From contig OY829538.1 in assembly GCA_963691705.1 (NCBI GenBank), positions 75,894,781-75,958,780 of the forward strand: a stretch of 64,000 bases of DNA, written 5' to 3'. This DNA comes from Viola odorata (Eukaryota > Streptophyta > Magnoliopsida > Malpighiales > Violaceae). A program made the position numbers and the translations under genes. Shown piece after piece: positions 1 to 12,209 of this stretch (position 1 is the stretch's first letter; each line of letters begins with the position of its first letter). The notes under the pieces are model-generated. The model ran no database searches and was not told the origin of the DNA. It worked only from the letters and a program-made list of their open reading frames with translations.

Positions 1-164
1 TATTGGTCTATCAGGTGGGGCAGTAGGCCTTAGGCTACACCTTAGGAGCAAGACTCCCCATTCCTACTTCTCCTACAAGCCCAGTGTGAGTGGGGCTTGG
101 AAACAGGTTTGGAGTTGAACTTGCAAGCACTTCTATTTGTTTTAATTTTGCAAAAGAGGAGTAC

Positions 165-3100
165 CTTTCTCTTATTATTTTAGCAGCCTTTTCCCACGAA
201 GGTTTCTGAAACAAGAGAAGAATAGTCACTATGAGGAGAAATTCGAGGGAAAAAGAAAACATGAGGTTAGTTCATATGTTCATTGCCAATTCAGTTTCTT
301 AGCAAAAAGGTGAACTTTCACATGGTTTTATTATCACAATAAATATCAGAAGTGTTAATGACAATGTCCCAAATAGCAAGTAAACAAGTTTCAAAGAGGA
401 AAATCCAGGTGAGTGTCTATTCACGAGAATATACTCTAATACTAGTTGTAACTTGATCTTCAAACATAAATCCATAGTGCATAGGAGATGATCAGTTTCG
501 TGCAAGAGTCGTAAAGCAGGGATGTATCAATATCAATAACCACCATCAGAGTTAAATTACATAGGAGCTTCTGGAAAAGGAAAAGCGAAAACTTAAGCAG
601 AGCGAAAGGATGGTGGAGAATCACAAGAGGATATTGCCATATTTGTTAACTAAACCTTTTAAAGTTTCATTACAAGAAAGATGAACCCAATTAACCAGCA
701 TTTCTGACACTTTAATAATTGCTATCTGAGTTTTCAGGATTGTTCGGGATTTTGGTAATGCAAGTATCTTTGACTCAATTAAAATTAGACAAACATAGCA
801 ATTCATAAATTCCAAGAGAGCCAACAATCAAACAAGAAAAATTCCAATATAATTCTTGAACTGGAGCTTGAGCCAGTAGGCAAACCTGTATCCAGCATTT
901 TTTTTAATACATTGTATTCACCATGATTAAACATATTAGATAATTCCACCTGAGTATATATATTTTTTTTAAATTAAGACATTGAAGATTATAAAGAGCG
1001 TGAACTCATCATTATGGCTATGAATCGTCTGTTTACTAATAACATTATAGTTATGAATCCTATCGAAAAGATCACATAGTATAGCTGACTGGACAATTTG
1101 AAAGAAAAAGTAGGGCAACATATGAACTGGTTAACCTTTGCAATAGTTTACATTCAAATAAATCATAGAGCTAGAACAGCAGACTACAACTGCCCAGCCA
1201 TGGCCTGATGCAGAAAGGAAAGTTTGATTTATTAATTTTTTTAGTTGTTGCTCCATAAAAAAACAAGGATGAGCCCTTATATAAGTGTAAGCCAATATAA
1301 TGATAGACCAAAGATCTCAACATAATTTTTTAAACCTATATTTTATACAATAAATGTACTAAATAGAATTACCAGGCGATTACTCCAGTAGCACCAAGGA
1401 GCAAAAAAATTGACAACCAAAATTGGGTACCTGAAAAGGGAATAGTCAATGTTAGTCAAGCAATAGTCTCATTACAACAGTGAGAAAATAGATAAGATCA
1501 TACACATTCAGAACCTCAAAACAAAAGGCATCTTTTCAACTCAGAAATATCCACTTACTGATGCGAGTATATATCAAAATTGCGCGCATTGAGTGCCATA
1601 GAACCTTCACCACCTTCTTCATGAACATCATCTCCGTGCTTAATGTGGTGCGAAAGAGGTCCTGAATCAAACTCATTTCCAGTGGGCCGTAGATCAGGAC
1701 CTATAGAGTATTTGCGTAGTGTTTTTGTTATATTCAACCTGTTCTGAAGAGAAGAGTGTAAAACTTCAGGTAAATATGATGTACACCTCATAAGACATGA
1801 ATACAAAAGGGAGAAGTTACATATACACTCCAATCAAGAATACAAAAGGTACTATCAAGTATAATCGTTAACTCTAGAAACTTTTGAAATCCATTTGCAC
1901 TAAGAGAACACAAATGTGGACCTCTCAATCTACTAGAACAAACAATCATTATCATCACTGGTTCTCAATGTTTTATATCCTAGTCCACTTAACTAAAACT
2001 ATAATGTACATATAGACGCAAAAGTTGCTAATGTACAAAGTAGCTCTCACCTCTCTACAGCCAAGCCACAAAAGTAGTAGTAAATAAAAACTAGACAAAT
2101 CCAATCGTTTTAAAAGAGGGGAGGAAAAAAATTATCTAAACATTGTATGTTCAGAAATAATTAAAACTGTTCAATAAAAGGACTTACAGTTCCCAACACA
2201 TCGCTCACATCAACTGAAGCAAATTCGCATGAGAGTGCAGGAAAACTACAAGGAAGCAATAAACTGTCAGCAAACCAGGGCGAGAAAAAGAGAAACCTAT
2301 TAATTGCAGAGGCGTCACACAAAAATAAAAATAAAAATAAAAATGCTACAAGCCGTGAAGCAAAGCAATGCACATGTGTGACAAACATGATAGAATTATT
2401 AGCAAGAATGGAAAATGCATTAGAGATGAATTCAAAAATGTTTATTGGAAATGGAAAGGAAACCGACAAAACAGATGATAATAATAGTACTAGAAACTAG
2501 GTATATATACTTGAGAAACTCATTGCTAATAACAAGAGAAACGGGATGTAAACTAATTCCTTGATGAAAGTGGAACCCAAAACATAGTTAAGAAAAAGTA
2601 GTTAATAGATAATTCAGATACAGCATTGCACTGCTATGAAATCAGCACAGAATTGCCATATTCAGTTCATAATTCATAATTAAAAACCCAAGGTACCATA
2701 TGCTTCTAAGATAATTTTTGCTAATTCTAACCAATTGCCGGTAAGCTCTTACACAGGTATATGCCAAATTAACACATTACCAGTTGTAGTAAGGGAAAAA
2801 AAGGCAAGTACCTACAATATCCCACACAAGAAACTAACATGCCGAAAGCCGAGTAAACTTGATACAGTTAAATTACCTAATATTAAAATCAATACGTAAG
2901 AAGTCCCCATCGGTACTCTGGTCAACAATGACAGAGGTGGAGGTGGTGACCGTTAAATATGCATTCAGCTCCTGCGGAATGCATCCAGTACTTATTTTTA
3001 CTAACATCATCAAACAAAATAAGAACACAAAAGGAAGCACTGCGATGTAAAGCAACAGAGTAACTATCTAATACCAACCATTCCAAACAAAAACATCATA

Positions 3101-3522
3101 GCGAGCGCCGCTACTATGGATATTCCAGCACCTGATAATGACGCCTCCGTCAAATCCCGAGGGATTTTCCTGTCGACACAAAGAGGAGTAAAGTCAACAC
3201 TCTTCGTCATTAGCTAAGTGTGCACAATAAGAAGTGAAATTCGACATCCGCAAATCAGTGAGCCATTGCTACTGTATTTACGTATACATCAGTATTATCA
3301 GTACGAGAATTCGATTATTACAGATAACTACAAGTAATTCGGATGGAACTAGAATTCAATCGCGTTTCCAAGATTTATCCAAAATGCTTCATGTAATAAG
3401 AGATTTATCAATACATGTCGATCCATCACACATTTTCAAACTCTAAACGAAGAGTAGGAAGAGAAGAAATAGAGATCTGACCGGTAAAAATCGACGGATT
3501 TGAGCTTGCTCGACGAAATCAT
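165..3522 (-). CDS. PDIL5-4: PDIL5-4-like protein disulfide isomerase / ERV-domain protein, 5' part only
   Basis: Plant PDIL5-3/5-4 proteins are membrane proteins of the ER-Golgi pathway that combine an Erv41/46-type fold with one thioredoxin domain. Seven exons join in one frame: 3522-3482, 3169-3079, 2971-2877, 2245-2188, 1743-1559, 1430-1373 and 205-165. All have GT-AG borders and the phases agree. The start gives MISSSKLKSVDFYRKIPRDL, the family's amino end, then an N-terminal membrane segment (about residues 30-43). The lumenal ERGIC_N part follows, with SFPALSCEFASVDVSDVLGT in exons 3-4. Exon 6 opens the thioredoxin domain with VVNFFAPWCYWSNRL, so the active site is CYWS and lacks the second cysteine, as I recall for the Arabidopsis homolog. 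Exon 7 encodes KPSWEKAAKIIRER and stops in phase 2 at a donor. The rest of the thioredoxin domain and the ERV C-terminus lie beyond the left edge. About 189 of an expected ~480 residues are visible. Confidence 0.9.
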
Positions 3523-4449
3523 GGCGAGGGGAATTGGAGAACAACAGATTCGAACGGGAGAGGAGAAGGAAGAAGAAGATGAAGATGGGGGAAAAGAGCA
3601 CTCAAATCGAAAGAGATGAGCGCATCAGAGATCCGTGGTTGGTTGGTGATGTAAATGCGAACGCGATCTTTATACGAAAAGAGAGAATTTGTTTTAAAAA
3701 TAAAAGGAAAAAATCAGAGAAAAATGGCAAGTAAACAACACTCTACAGTCTGCTAGTGGTGCCTTCTGTTACTCGTGTTTGTTAGTAGTATTTTTTATTT
3801 CTTGAACCTCTCTCCTCTCTCTAAGGAAATTAATATTTCTTTTTTATTTAACGTGTGAAAATTAGTTGCTAATTCTTTTTAATCACTCCATTGGACCCCA
3901 TAGTTATGGACCCGAATCCATTAGTCCGGAACATTGTCTTTTCCAGGTGAAATCTCCTAGTATATCAAAGAGTGAAAAAGTGCTTTCGTTGTTGTGGAAT
4001 AAAAAACCTTCGTATCTTAATGCATGTATTTAGTTTATTCGGAGCTATTAGAGCGGGATCCATTTTTTTTGGAATATGAGTCGAAGCAATAACAATAATA
4101 TTTCTAGTTGAGCATCTTTCACAATCCCTAGAGAGATAGTTCACTAATAGGCCGAGAAATAAGTAATTCGACTCATTCATATCTAGATCATGAATGTTTG
4201 GAATCCATATAAGTTAGTTTGGTGGAGCGCTATTTATAATTCGGTAAAAAAATAATTTTATTCGAATAAAGTAGGAGGTTTTAAAAAATAACTGAATAAT
4301 TTTTTGTGACTGTACGAGGATTAGCATAGCTGTTGTCATAATTAATTTGTCACTAACAGAGTGAGTTACAATTAGCGGCAACATAGTTGATCATGAACTC
4401 ACTTTATCTTTGAGTTTTTTTTAAATAAACAACTGTTTAAATTTTGATA
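3523..4449. other. Intergenic: 5' leader/promoter of the PDIL5-4-like gene, then AT-rich DNA
   Basis: The first ~250 bases upstream of the minus-strand start are purine-rich on the plus strand (AAGAAGAAGATGAAG-type runs) and probably hold the 5' UTR and promoter. The remainder is AT-rich with only short shadow frames. I see no gene, tRNA or clear TATA box. Confidence 0.4.
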
Positions 4450-5212
4450 CTCCCTCTGTCCTAATATAATTGACGCCCCAAGAGTAAAAATTGGAGTCTC
4501 TGATTAATTGACGCCTTTGGGTGTTGTTCCATAAAATTTACAATTTTGGTCCTCAAGCTTTGTTTTTAACCGAAAAAGCCCTTGCGTGACAAACCGTGTT
4601 ATACACGAGACGGGCGTCATACGGGGTAAAAACAGAAACCAAAACAATTAAAGGACCATATTTGAAATGCTTGCTGCACATGGACAGAAATGCGTCAGAA
4701 CAAGTTGGACCACACTCTCTCTCCTCCTCCGATTTCAAATGCGAAATAAAACGAGTTTGGTAGATCCGATCACGAATTCGAACATAGATTCTTTCCGGAA
4801 ATGACGAGACGAGCAGAACGCAGGTGGTTGCGGACGGAACGGAGTCCGGACGCGCCGGCGAGTGGTGGCGCGTGGCCGGAGCGGCGACGGCTTCGCCTGC
4901 TTTTGGCGGCGCGTCCGGCCTCCGAATGGTACCGTTCCACCTGGGTTTTGCTCGTCTCGTCCTTGCGCTCCTTTCTGTACCGGAGGTGAGAACGGGAAAC
5001 GTGCCGAGAGGGAGTATTTTTCCGGACAGAGGGTGAAAGAAAGAAAGGAGAAAAAAGAAAGAGAGAAGAGAAAGAGAAAAGGAAGAGGCACGTACCAGCT
5101 GCCGACACGTGGCAAACACCTGCCTGCCCTTGTTGTTTCTCTGACCCGCACAGTAACTTCCTTAATTTTTCAAAAAAACGACGGCGCGTCAATTATATTA
5201 GGACAGAGGGAG
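4450..5212. mobile_element. Large Stowaway-like MITE (763 bp) with GC-rich core
   Basis: The element starts CTCCCTCTGTCCTAATATAA and ends with the inverted copy TTATATTAGGACAGAGGGAG. The terminal inverted repeats match for 27 bases and are flanked by TA (4448-4449 and 5213-5214), the target duplication of Tc1/mariner-type Stowaway MITEs. At 763 bp it is longer than most Stowaways. The interior around 4800-5000 is strongly GC-rich compared with its surroundings and contains a long imperfect palindrome. Overlapping open frames of up to 188 codons in several frames there are expected from a stop-poor GC-rich palindrome, and none resembles a transposase. It is therefore non-autonomous. Confidence 0.85.
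4803..4961. repeat. GC-rich imperfect palindrome inside the MITE
   Basis: GACGAGACGAGCAGAACGC at 4803 has its inverted partner at 4961 (reverse complement GACGAGACGAGCAAAACCC). Further in, CGGAGTCCGGACGCGCC pairs with the reverse complement CGGAGGCCGGACGCGCC. The two arms could form a long hairpin with small bulges and a ~50-base loop. Confidence 0.8.
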
Positions 5213-7092
5213 TACTATTTAGTACGGTTTTCGAGCCCTAATATAGTAGAGTGTAGATTAATCAAGTCTAAAAATAAATTCGAGATACCATGAGCAAAGC
5301 CAGGAAACAAATTTAGGGGGGCTGAAATTAGGAACGAAACTATTTTTTTTTTAATCACATGATACTATATAGAAAAATGTCATATATAATATTTAAGAAC
5401 AATGTTAGAAAATTATAAAATAAAATATGTTTAAGATTTTTTATGTATTTATCATTTTTTATAAATGGGATGAGATTTGTACCTGAGTTAAGTCTCTGCT
5501 GGTATCTTTATCTTATTTATTTGTCTATAATATTAAAAAATTAACTTTGAATTTTAAACCATTCTTAAAATTAACTAAATTTTATAAATTTTGCATAACT
5601 AAAAGTATGATTAATAATAAGATGTAAGAACAATGTTAGGAACTTTTAAGGGAAAAATATAGATATTTTTAACAAATAAAGTAGGATTATTATAAAAGAA
5701 GAAAATAAAAGCACGGATAGAAAAAGTCAAAAAAAATTCGAGGTGATGTGTTAGGAATTTAACGGTATATTCCATGTGTGAGATTTTTATTTCTTTTTTC
5801 TTTAACGGGAATTTTTCTTTTTCTTTTTCTTTTTATCAGTTTTACGGGAAGGTTCACGTGTGATTGAATGAGATGGGTATCTGATATCTGGTAGATCATG
5901 ATTCATCATCCAACGGTATGAAATGAAAGAGAAAAAACAAAGCATATCAACAAAAAAAAAAAAAAAGAGAAAACAAAACCCAACCAAACCAATCAATTTT
6001 CTCGTACCCCAATTTTTTACTCCCTTATCATTTAATCTGAAAAATTACTACATTAATTTTTTTCATGACATAAATTTGGAGAGTAGTCCTATTCTAGCCT
6101 ACTGAACTAGCCGAAATAATTTACCGAGAGATGTGTCTAACTGGAAAATTTAAAAAGTACTCTAAAAATGTCATGTGTAATTTACTCTCTCACCTACGTA
6201 ACTGGTGAGACTAATTTTTTATACCCCATATAATTATAGTGATAGATTTCATTATTAGTGTGGAAACCCACCATTTATGTACTTATTGTCTTATTCTTAA
6301 AAAAAATCATTTTAATTATTAATTTATCCAAATTAATTAAAAATTTAATGTGATTAATTTGCGTTGTTTTATGATAGGTTAAATAATGTGATATGTTTCA
6401 TTAGTAATTATTTAAAAAGGTAACTTCATATTGTGTTTAGTAAATTTTTAGGTCAAATTTGCAATAACAACTAAAAAATAATTCATTATCTTCAATCATG
6501 TTAATATTTTGAAGTTATTATGCATCATATATTTATATCACGTGATCTTAACTAAAATTTATTTAAATATAATTGAATTAAATCTAAATTAAATAAATAA
6601 TAATTATTTGAGATGAGAATAGTAAAAAAAAAATCTTATGATTCCCGATTATAAAACAAATATAAAAATACTATTTTCTCATGAATCTTAAATATTATCC
6701 AAACACAATAATCTAATTCTCTTCGATTACTTTTCTGGGAAAATAATTTCAGGGAATAAAGTATCATTTCGTCCCTTGACAATGATAGATTAATTAGCCT
6801 TGATATCATTTTTTTCTTGAAAATATACGAAAAATTTGTTTCTAATATTGCCCCCGTACCAAACACAAGATTGAAGAAAATATTTGCATAGGAAGGAAAC
6901 TTTATCCTAAAAGATGAGGTCTACTCCAGAGTTTTAAAATAAAAAAACATGCGAAAACGTGACGCAACTTACGAATGGACTCTTCTTTAACATCGTTTTC
7001 CTGTCCGCACCAACTCCACCATTCCAAAAATCTGCAGAGAAGTCGAAAGCTAAAATCAATCCATTCCAAATAAGGAATAGCAGTATAGCACC
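5213..7092. other. AT-rich intergenic DNA upstream of ETFA
   Basis: A low-complexity, A+T-rich stretch with poly-A and poly-T runs (for example a TTTTTC repeat near 5815-5835). There is no coding frame longer than about 75 codons with family character. The ETFA promoter should lie in the last few hundred bases; I see no clear TATA box. Confidence 0.4.
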
Positions 7093-10000
7093 ATGATCAG
7101 AGCTCTCAAAACAACTGCCCTCTCTCGCTTCCGGTCTTCAGCCTCAATCTCTCGATCAGTAAGCTCCTTCTCCCTCTCTATATCAGCACAAGAATTCACC
7201 AGTTCTTGATTGCATCGATTTTCATCTCACTCATTACCGATCATTCGTTAATTCTTGAAAAAAACAAGTAGCTTAGCACCCTGGTCCTCGGAGAGCACGA
7301 GGCTGGAGTCATCAAAGCTCCGTCATTGAGTGCGGTGGAGGCCGCTAAGTCCCTCGGCGACTCAAATCCCATCTCCCTGCTACTCGCCGGTTCCGGGCCT
7401 TCCCTTCGCGAAGCCGCTTCACATGCCGCCACGTCCCATCCTTCCATTTCTCAGGTGTGATTTCGGAGTTTTCATTAAAAATGTTTTTTTATCCCAAAGA
7501 ATGATGTGATTTTTGGGTAAGTAACCTGTTGTATGTTGTTGTGTTGTGTAGGTAATTGTTGCTGATTCTGATGAATTTGCGTATCCTTTGGCGGAACCTT
7601 GGGCTAGGTTGGTTCATCTGGTTCAGCAGGGAGGTGGGTATTCACATGTAATTGCTGCTTCAAATTCATTTGGGAAGAACATCTTGCCGAGGGTAGCAGC
7701 TCTACTAGATGTTTCTCCAATTACTGATGTGATTGGTATCTCTAGTTCTACCCAATTTGTCAGGTATGTACTACAGCTTCTGTGTTCAATGTGGAGTTTA
7801 GGGCGATTACCAGATTCAGTTGTAGGTCGCTGTGATCATTTGTAGCTTAAAGATATGAAATTCATTTCCATATACAGTGATAAATGCTGCAACTGCAAAA
7901 GTATACAATTGATTCCCAAGCATTGTAGGCGCTTGAGGAAGCAAGCAACAGGAGTTCTGTTCAAAATAGTAAATGGCTAAGGCTTGTGCAGAAAAATAAA
8001 TCCTGTCAAAGGAATTGGGAATCAAATTATGATTTTTTTTTAGTTACTATGAATAATTGCAAATTGAGAGGAACTACTTATGGAATTTTGATCTCATGTC
8101 TCAGCATTCTAGACTTCTGTTTATACATTAAAATCTGTCAGGCATGAATGACTGAAGCATTAAGTGAGATGATGATAAAGTGTTGCCATCAAAAGTAAAA
8201 TGTTGTTTTACAATAAATGAGTTGTGGTGTAATCATGTGTTGAAAATGTTAGAATTTGGAAAGATTAATGATTTTCGTTTTCTTGTAAATAAACTCTATG
8301 CAAAATGCTGAATTTAGGCCTTAATTTTTTGTTTCCAGGTCATGCAATTTACAAATTTATTAGGCATCTACTGTTCATGATGTAAAAAGGGCATGCCACA
8401 ATGTTCTTGTGATGGCAATGCTAGAAGCTAAACTACGGTCTGGTTTGAAATTGGTGTTCTTTTGTATGGCAGGCCAATATATGCTGGAAATGCACTTAGT
8501 ACAGTTAGATACACTGGCACCGGTCCTTGTTTGTTGACTATCAGATCGACCTCTTTCCCAGTAGATGTCGTCTCAGCTGATTCAAAATCTAAAGGAGCTC
8601 CCATTTCCCAGGTTGACCTCTCAACCTTTGCTGAAGGTTAGTTTTTCTGTCCAATATTAAACTCTGGCCTAGTGATATCGCACACAGCGGCTTGCAGTTG
8701 GATTCTTAAGTTCTATGGTAGTAAAAGTAAATCATACTTTGATGATAAACCAAACATCTCCAGTGGTGGATTCTAGGCTGTGGGGTAATGACTTAACATT
8801 TTTCTATCAAATTGCACCATACAAAGTCCCTAAGATAGGATTTAACCATGCTAATGGCATCTCATAATTTCTGATAATTTAATCGCAGATTCTATCGGGA
8901 AGTCACGATACCTGTCGCACACATCACAAGAGTCTGAGCGCCCTGATCTAGGAAATGCACGGACTGTGGTCACCGGAGGACGAACGCTTAAAAGTGCAGA
9001 GAACTTCAAAATGATAGAGAAGCTTGCAGAAAAACTTGGTGCCGCTGGTCAGTCCCTAAAATACATTTTTACTTTTTCCTAAAAGTATGTGGTTCAAATG
9101 ATCTTTTTACATGTTTGAAACTTTTTACAAGCCTTACATCTTAAACAAATAGGTTGTCTTTATCGTTAATATGACCTTTTATCATCTTACATCAGTTATG
9201 ATATGACCTTTTGTTTCTTCCTTTTTGTTTCTAGTTGGTGCTACTCGTGCTGCTGTGGATGCTGGGTTTGTTCAGAATGATCTCCAGGTAACATGATAAG
9301 TGCTACTTTGGGTATCTTATAGCTTCATTATAATGCTCGACATTGGAGTTCGCTAGTCATTTCATTAATGCGAAGCATTACATATTTACTGTTTGGGTAC
9401 TCGCTGCTTCAAATACTGCTCAAAGGGTGATGCAGTTTGTGTGACACGTGATGTGCAATGACATTTTCATACCAAATCTTGCATGAAGTTGAGATCTGTA
9501 AAGCATTCTTCATCTTCTGTCCTGGAAATTGTTTACATGTACGTTACACCGTGAGTTTGAACTGGCTATGAAATATGCTTCTCATGTGATTTGGAGGGCT
9601 ACTCTTATCTCCCACACTACAGTTAGCAAGGTAAGTGCACTAGGTTGAGCCAACAGTAAGGAACGTAGTAGTAGGTCGTAAGTTAAAATCCTTGTACATA
9701 TTTGTAGTTATCAAGCTATGCTGTTTCAGGAATTTGCATCTTTTTTATTGTCCTGCTGTTTGATCATGACTACGTTCTTTCTCAGGTTGGCCAGACTGGG
9801 AAAATCGTTGCACCCGAGTTGTACATGGCGTTTGGTGTTTCAGGAGCCATCCAACACATAGCCGGCATGAGGGATTCCAAAGTCATTGTTGCAGTAAACA
9901 AAGATGCAGATGCACCAATTTTTCAGGTACCAGTAGAAGTCTCTCTGCGTATAAATCATTGGACATTGCCACGTTGATGACAACACATCAATATTTGTTG

Positions 10001-10394
10001 TCTAGTGTGTCTGAGGATCATGCAACTTAAGTCGTGTCATTTTTGCTTGATATTTCTTTTGTGAATACTGTTAAAATCATACTCCAAACAATAGAAGCCC
10101 TTCGAAATGGCCAATAAGACCTATGGAACATTTTGTTGGCGAAGAGAGATTGGTTACCTGAAATGGATTTCTGAAGTATAAACTAGTGGAACAGATAGAT
10201 AGAGGTTCTTCTCTTGCTCGCTTTTATGGGCACTGTAATTGGTTCGCAATTGATTCAATTCTTGTTCTTCCTATTAATTTTCTTCTCATGGAAATGGATG
10301 TGTTCTTTGGGTGCAGGTAGCTGATTATGGGCTCGTCGGCAATCTTTTTGAGGTGATACCGGAGTTGCTAGAGAAGCTTCCTGAGAAAAAGTAG
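7093..10394 (+). CDS. ETFA: Electron transfer flavoprotein alpha subunit, mitochondrial
   Basis: ETF alpha pairs with ETF beta in the mitochondrial matrix. It binds FAD and passes electrons from acyl-CoA, isovaleryl-CoA and 2-hydroxyglutarate dehydrogenases to ETF:ubiquinone oxidoreductase, which in plants matters for lysine and branched-chain amino-acid breakdown in the dark. Eight exons join in frame: 7093-7158, 7272-7454, 7552-7763, 8473-8636, 8889-9047, 9235-9287, 9786-9926 and 10317-10394, giving 351 residues (about the family length). Residues 1-22 ([20 protein letters not shown]) are Arg/Ser-rich, a plausible mitochondrial presequence. The N-terminal ETF domain starts [11 protein letters not shown]. 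The C-terminal FAD domain contains [32 protein letters not shown] and AIQHIAGM, followed by [15 protein letters not shown] and ADYGLVG. Intron 1 uses the acceptor AAGTAG before CTT AGC; the other AG sites nearby break the frame. It looks functional. Confidence 0.95.
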
Positions 10395-10673
10395 CCCTCA
10401 AATCGGTTCAAGCTCCAAATGCTAATCGGAATGTTTAACTTTTTGTTCACTTAAATGTTTAAAAGAAAAAGGTAAATAAATAAACATAATTGTCAAAGTG
10501 AACTTGATGCCTAGTTGCATCGTCATCATCATATTGTTCATTGTTTATGCTAATTTGACTCTTTAATGTTAACATAATATGTAAGTTCTAACGTCATTTA
10601 TCAAAAATCAACATATTATATAGCATGAACTACTAATTTTCACATCGAAAAAAAGTAGAGATGTAAAGTTATA

Positions 10674-10857
10674 TTCTTTCTGGACTTCATTAAATATCGT
10701 TTGAAATTATAGCACGCTATTTAAGAAAATGATTGGTTCTGTTTTTTTTAATTTACGCCCTTCAAATTAACATACATTTAATAGTAAAAAAAAACAATAT
10801 TTATTTTATACCAAAAATTTAACCCACGAATGATATTTAATGGAATATGGAGGGAAT
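10674..10857. mobile_element. Degenerate small Stowaway-like MITE
   Basis: The left end TATTCTTTCTGGACTTCATT and the reverse complement of the right end, TATTCCCTCCATATTCCATT, match imperfectly and both continue into AAATATC. The flanks contain TA. At ~185 bp with diverged ends this would be an old Stowaway-type copy between ETFA and the tRNA gene. The exact borders are uncertain. Confidence 0.5.
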
Positions 10858-10976
10858 ATTAAATAAGATAGATGGTTAAAAGTTAGTTACTAAAAATAAA
10901 TACGCTTCTGAACAGTTATTGTTTTCCATGAGTCTAACAAAGGATAAGAAATTTAATTTAGCCTGAATGACACCAA

Positions 10977-11047
10977 GCGCATCTAGTGTAGTGGTATCAT
11001 AGTACCCTCCCACGGTACTGACCGGGGTTCGATTCCCCGGATGCGCA
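10977..11047 (+). tRNA. trnG-CCC: tRNA-Gly (anticodon CCC)
   Basis: A 71-base cloverleaf. Acceptor stem GCGCATC (10977-10983) pairs perfectly with GATGCGC (11040-11046), with discriminator A at 11047. The A-box region reads TAGTGTAGTGG and the B box GGTTCGATTCC, the internal promoter of RNA polymerase III. The anticodon stem GTACC/GGTAC closes the loop CTCCCAC, giving anticodon CCC, which reads GGG (glycine). There is no intron and no encoded CCA, as expected for a nuclear tRNA gene. It stands alone, downstream of ETFA. Confidence 0.96.
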
Positions 11048-11071
11048 TTGTACCATAATTTATCAGGCTTA

Positions 11072-11095
11072 TTTTAGTTTAATCAACTCTTTTTT
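11072..11095 (+). terminator. RNA polymerase III T-run terminators of the tRNA-Gly gene
   Basis: TTTT at 11072-11075 and a stronger TTTTTT at 11090-11095 follow the tRNA by 25 and 43 bases, as expected for polymerase III termination. Confidence 0.55.
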
Positions 11096-12209
11096 GCATC
11101 CGATCCAAACAAGGATTTATAATTTGAATATTTAGTAATAAAAAGATGAAGTTTCTATATAAATATAAAATATGTACAAACCAGGGAGTATAAAATAATA
11201 CTACTAAAAAAATAGGTTAGTTCAACTGGTTAGTAGTACCAGTTAAGACCATTTTCAGTAATTAATCATCCATATTTTTTTTCGATGAACGATATAAATT
11301 TTTGTGTCGTCATATTTTTTTATTTATTTTGTGCGCTTTAAATTATATACTATATTGTAAATACTGTTCAATAATTCAATAAATTTGAAGTTATTTTTAG
11401 ACTATATACTCGAATTTTCGTAATGATTGGGGGTTTACAAAAAGGATGCAAGGTGTAGTTTTTTCCTCCTTTAATTGACGAATTAAAATGAGCCTTGTCT
11501 TTTCCATGAGCGTACGTACCGACCTAATTCAAAAAGGTTAGGCAACAAAATAGACTTTAGAAGCAAAAGGAAATAAAAACGTTCCATACAAGGCCAAGCA
11601 TGCACTTTGGTTTCAGCGGACATTCCCTGCTTAACTTGGCTTATCATCACTTTATATTGTTATAAAGGGAACATAATAAATCATTGACCTCTAATTTGTT
11701 TTTTTTATATATAATCAAAATTTAAAATATTAAAATATTTTTCTGCTAATCGGGTATTTTAGTTTCTCTTTCTTTTCTTTCAATTGAGATTAATTTTTAT
11801 TTACGCGCATAAAAAACTTAAGAGAAGGTAAAAAAACAAAAAAAAACGTGTGCCCATTTAGGTAAGTAATTAACCTTGAATTATGGTTACTGTTTAATAA
11901 ATAAAAAGAAAAAAAATCATCTTGAGGTAATTATATGCTGATTTTGATTTTCAATTCCCTCATCAATTAACAAGAAATAATGAGAAATAATTTTGCATGA
12001 ATTTACACATACAAATAACTACTCGAATGTTGCGGATGAGATATATGATATTTTTGATTAAGATCATCCGGTCACCATATTGAGTATCGATTATTGCAGG
12101 ACTCAAAACAACGGGAAAGCTCTTCCTACCTCACAAGTTGTAAAAATATATGACATTTAATTATACGTGCAAACAACATATATTTTCAATAGTTGGTGAT
12201 AAAATGGAA
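11096..12209. other. AT-rich intergenic DNA
   Basis: No gene is recognised. GGGAGTA near 11184 resembles one end of a Stowaway-type repeat, but I could not find a matching second end. The segment just before 12210 should contain the 3' UTR of the minus-strand VUP-like gene. Confidence 0.35.

Noticed and set aside
4553..5293. Several overlapping open frames of 138-188 codons on both strands around 4.6-5.3 kb
   Set aside because: They lie in the GC-rich palindrome of the MITE, are Arg/Ser/Pro-rich in all frames and have no family character; they arise from low stop-codon frequency.
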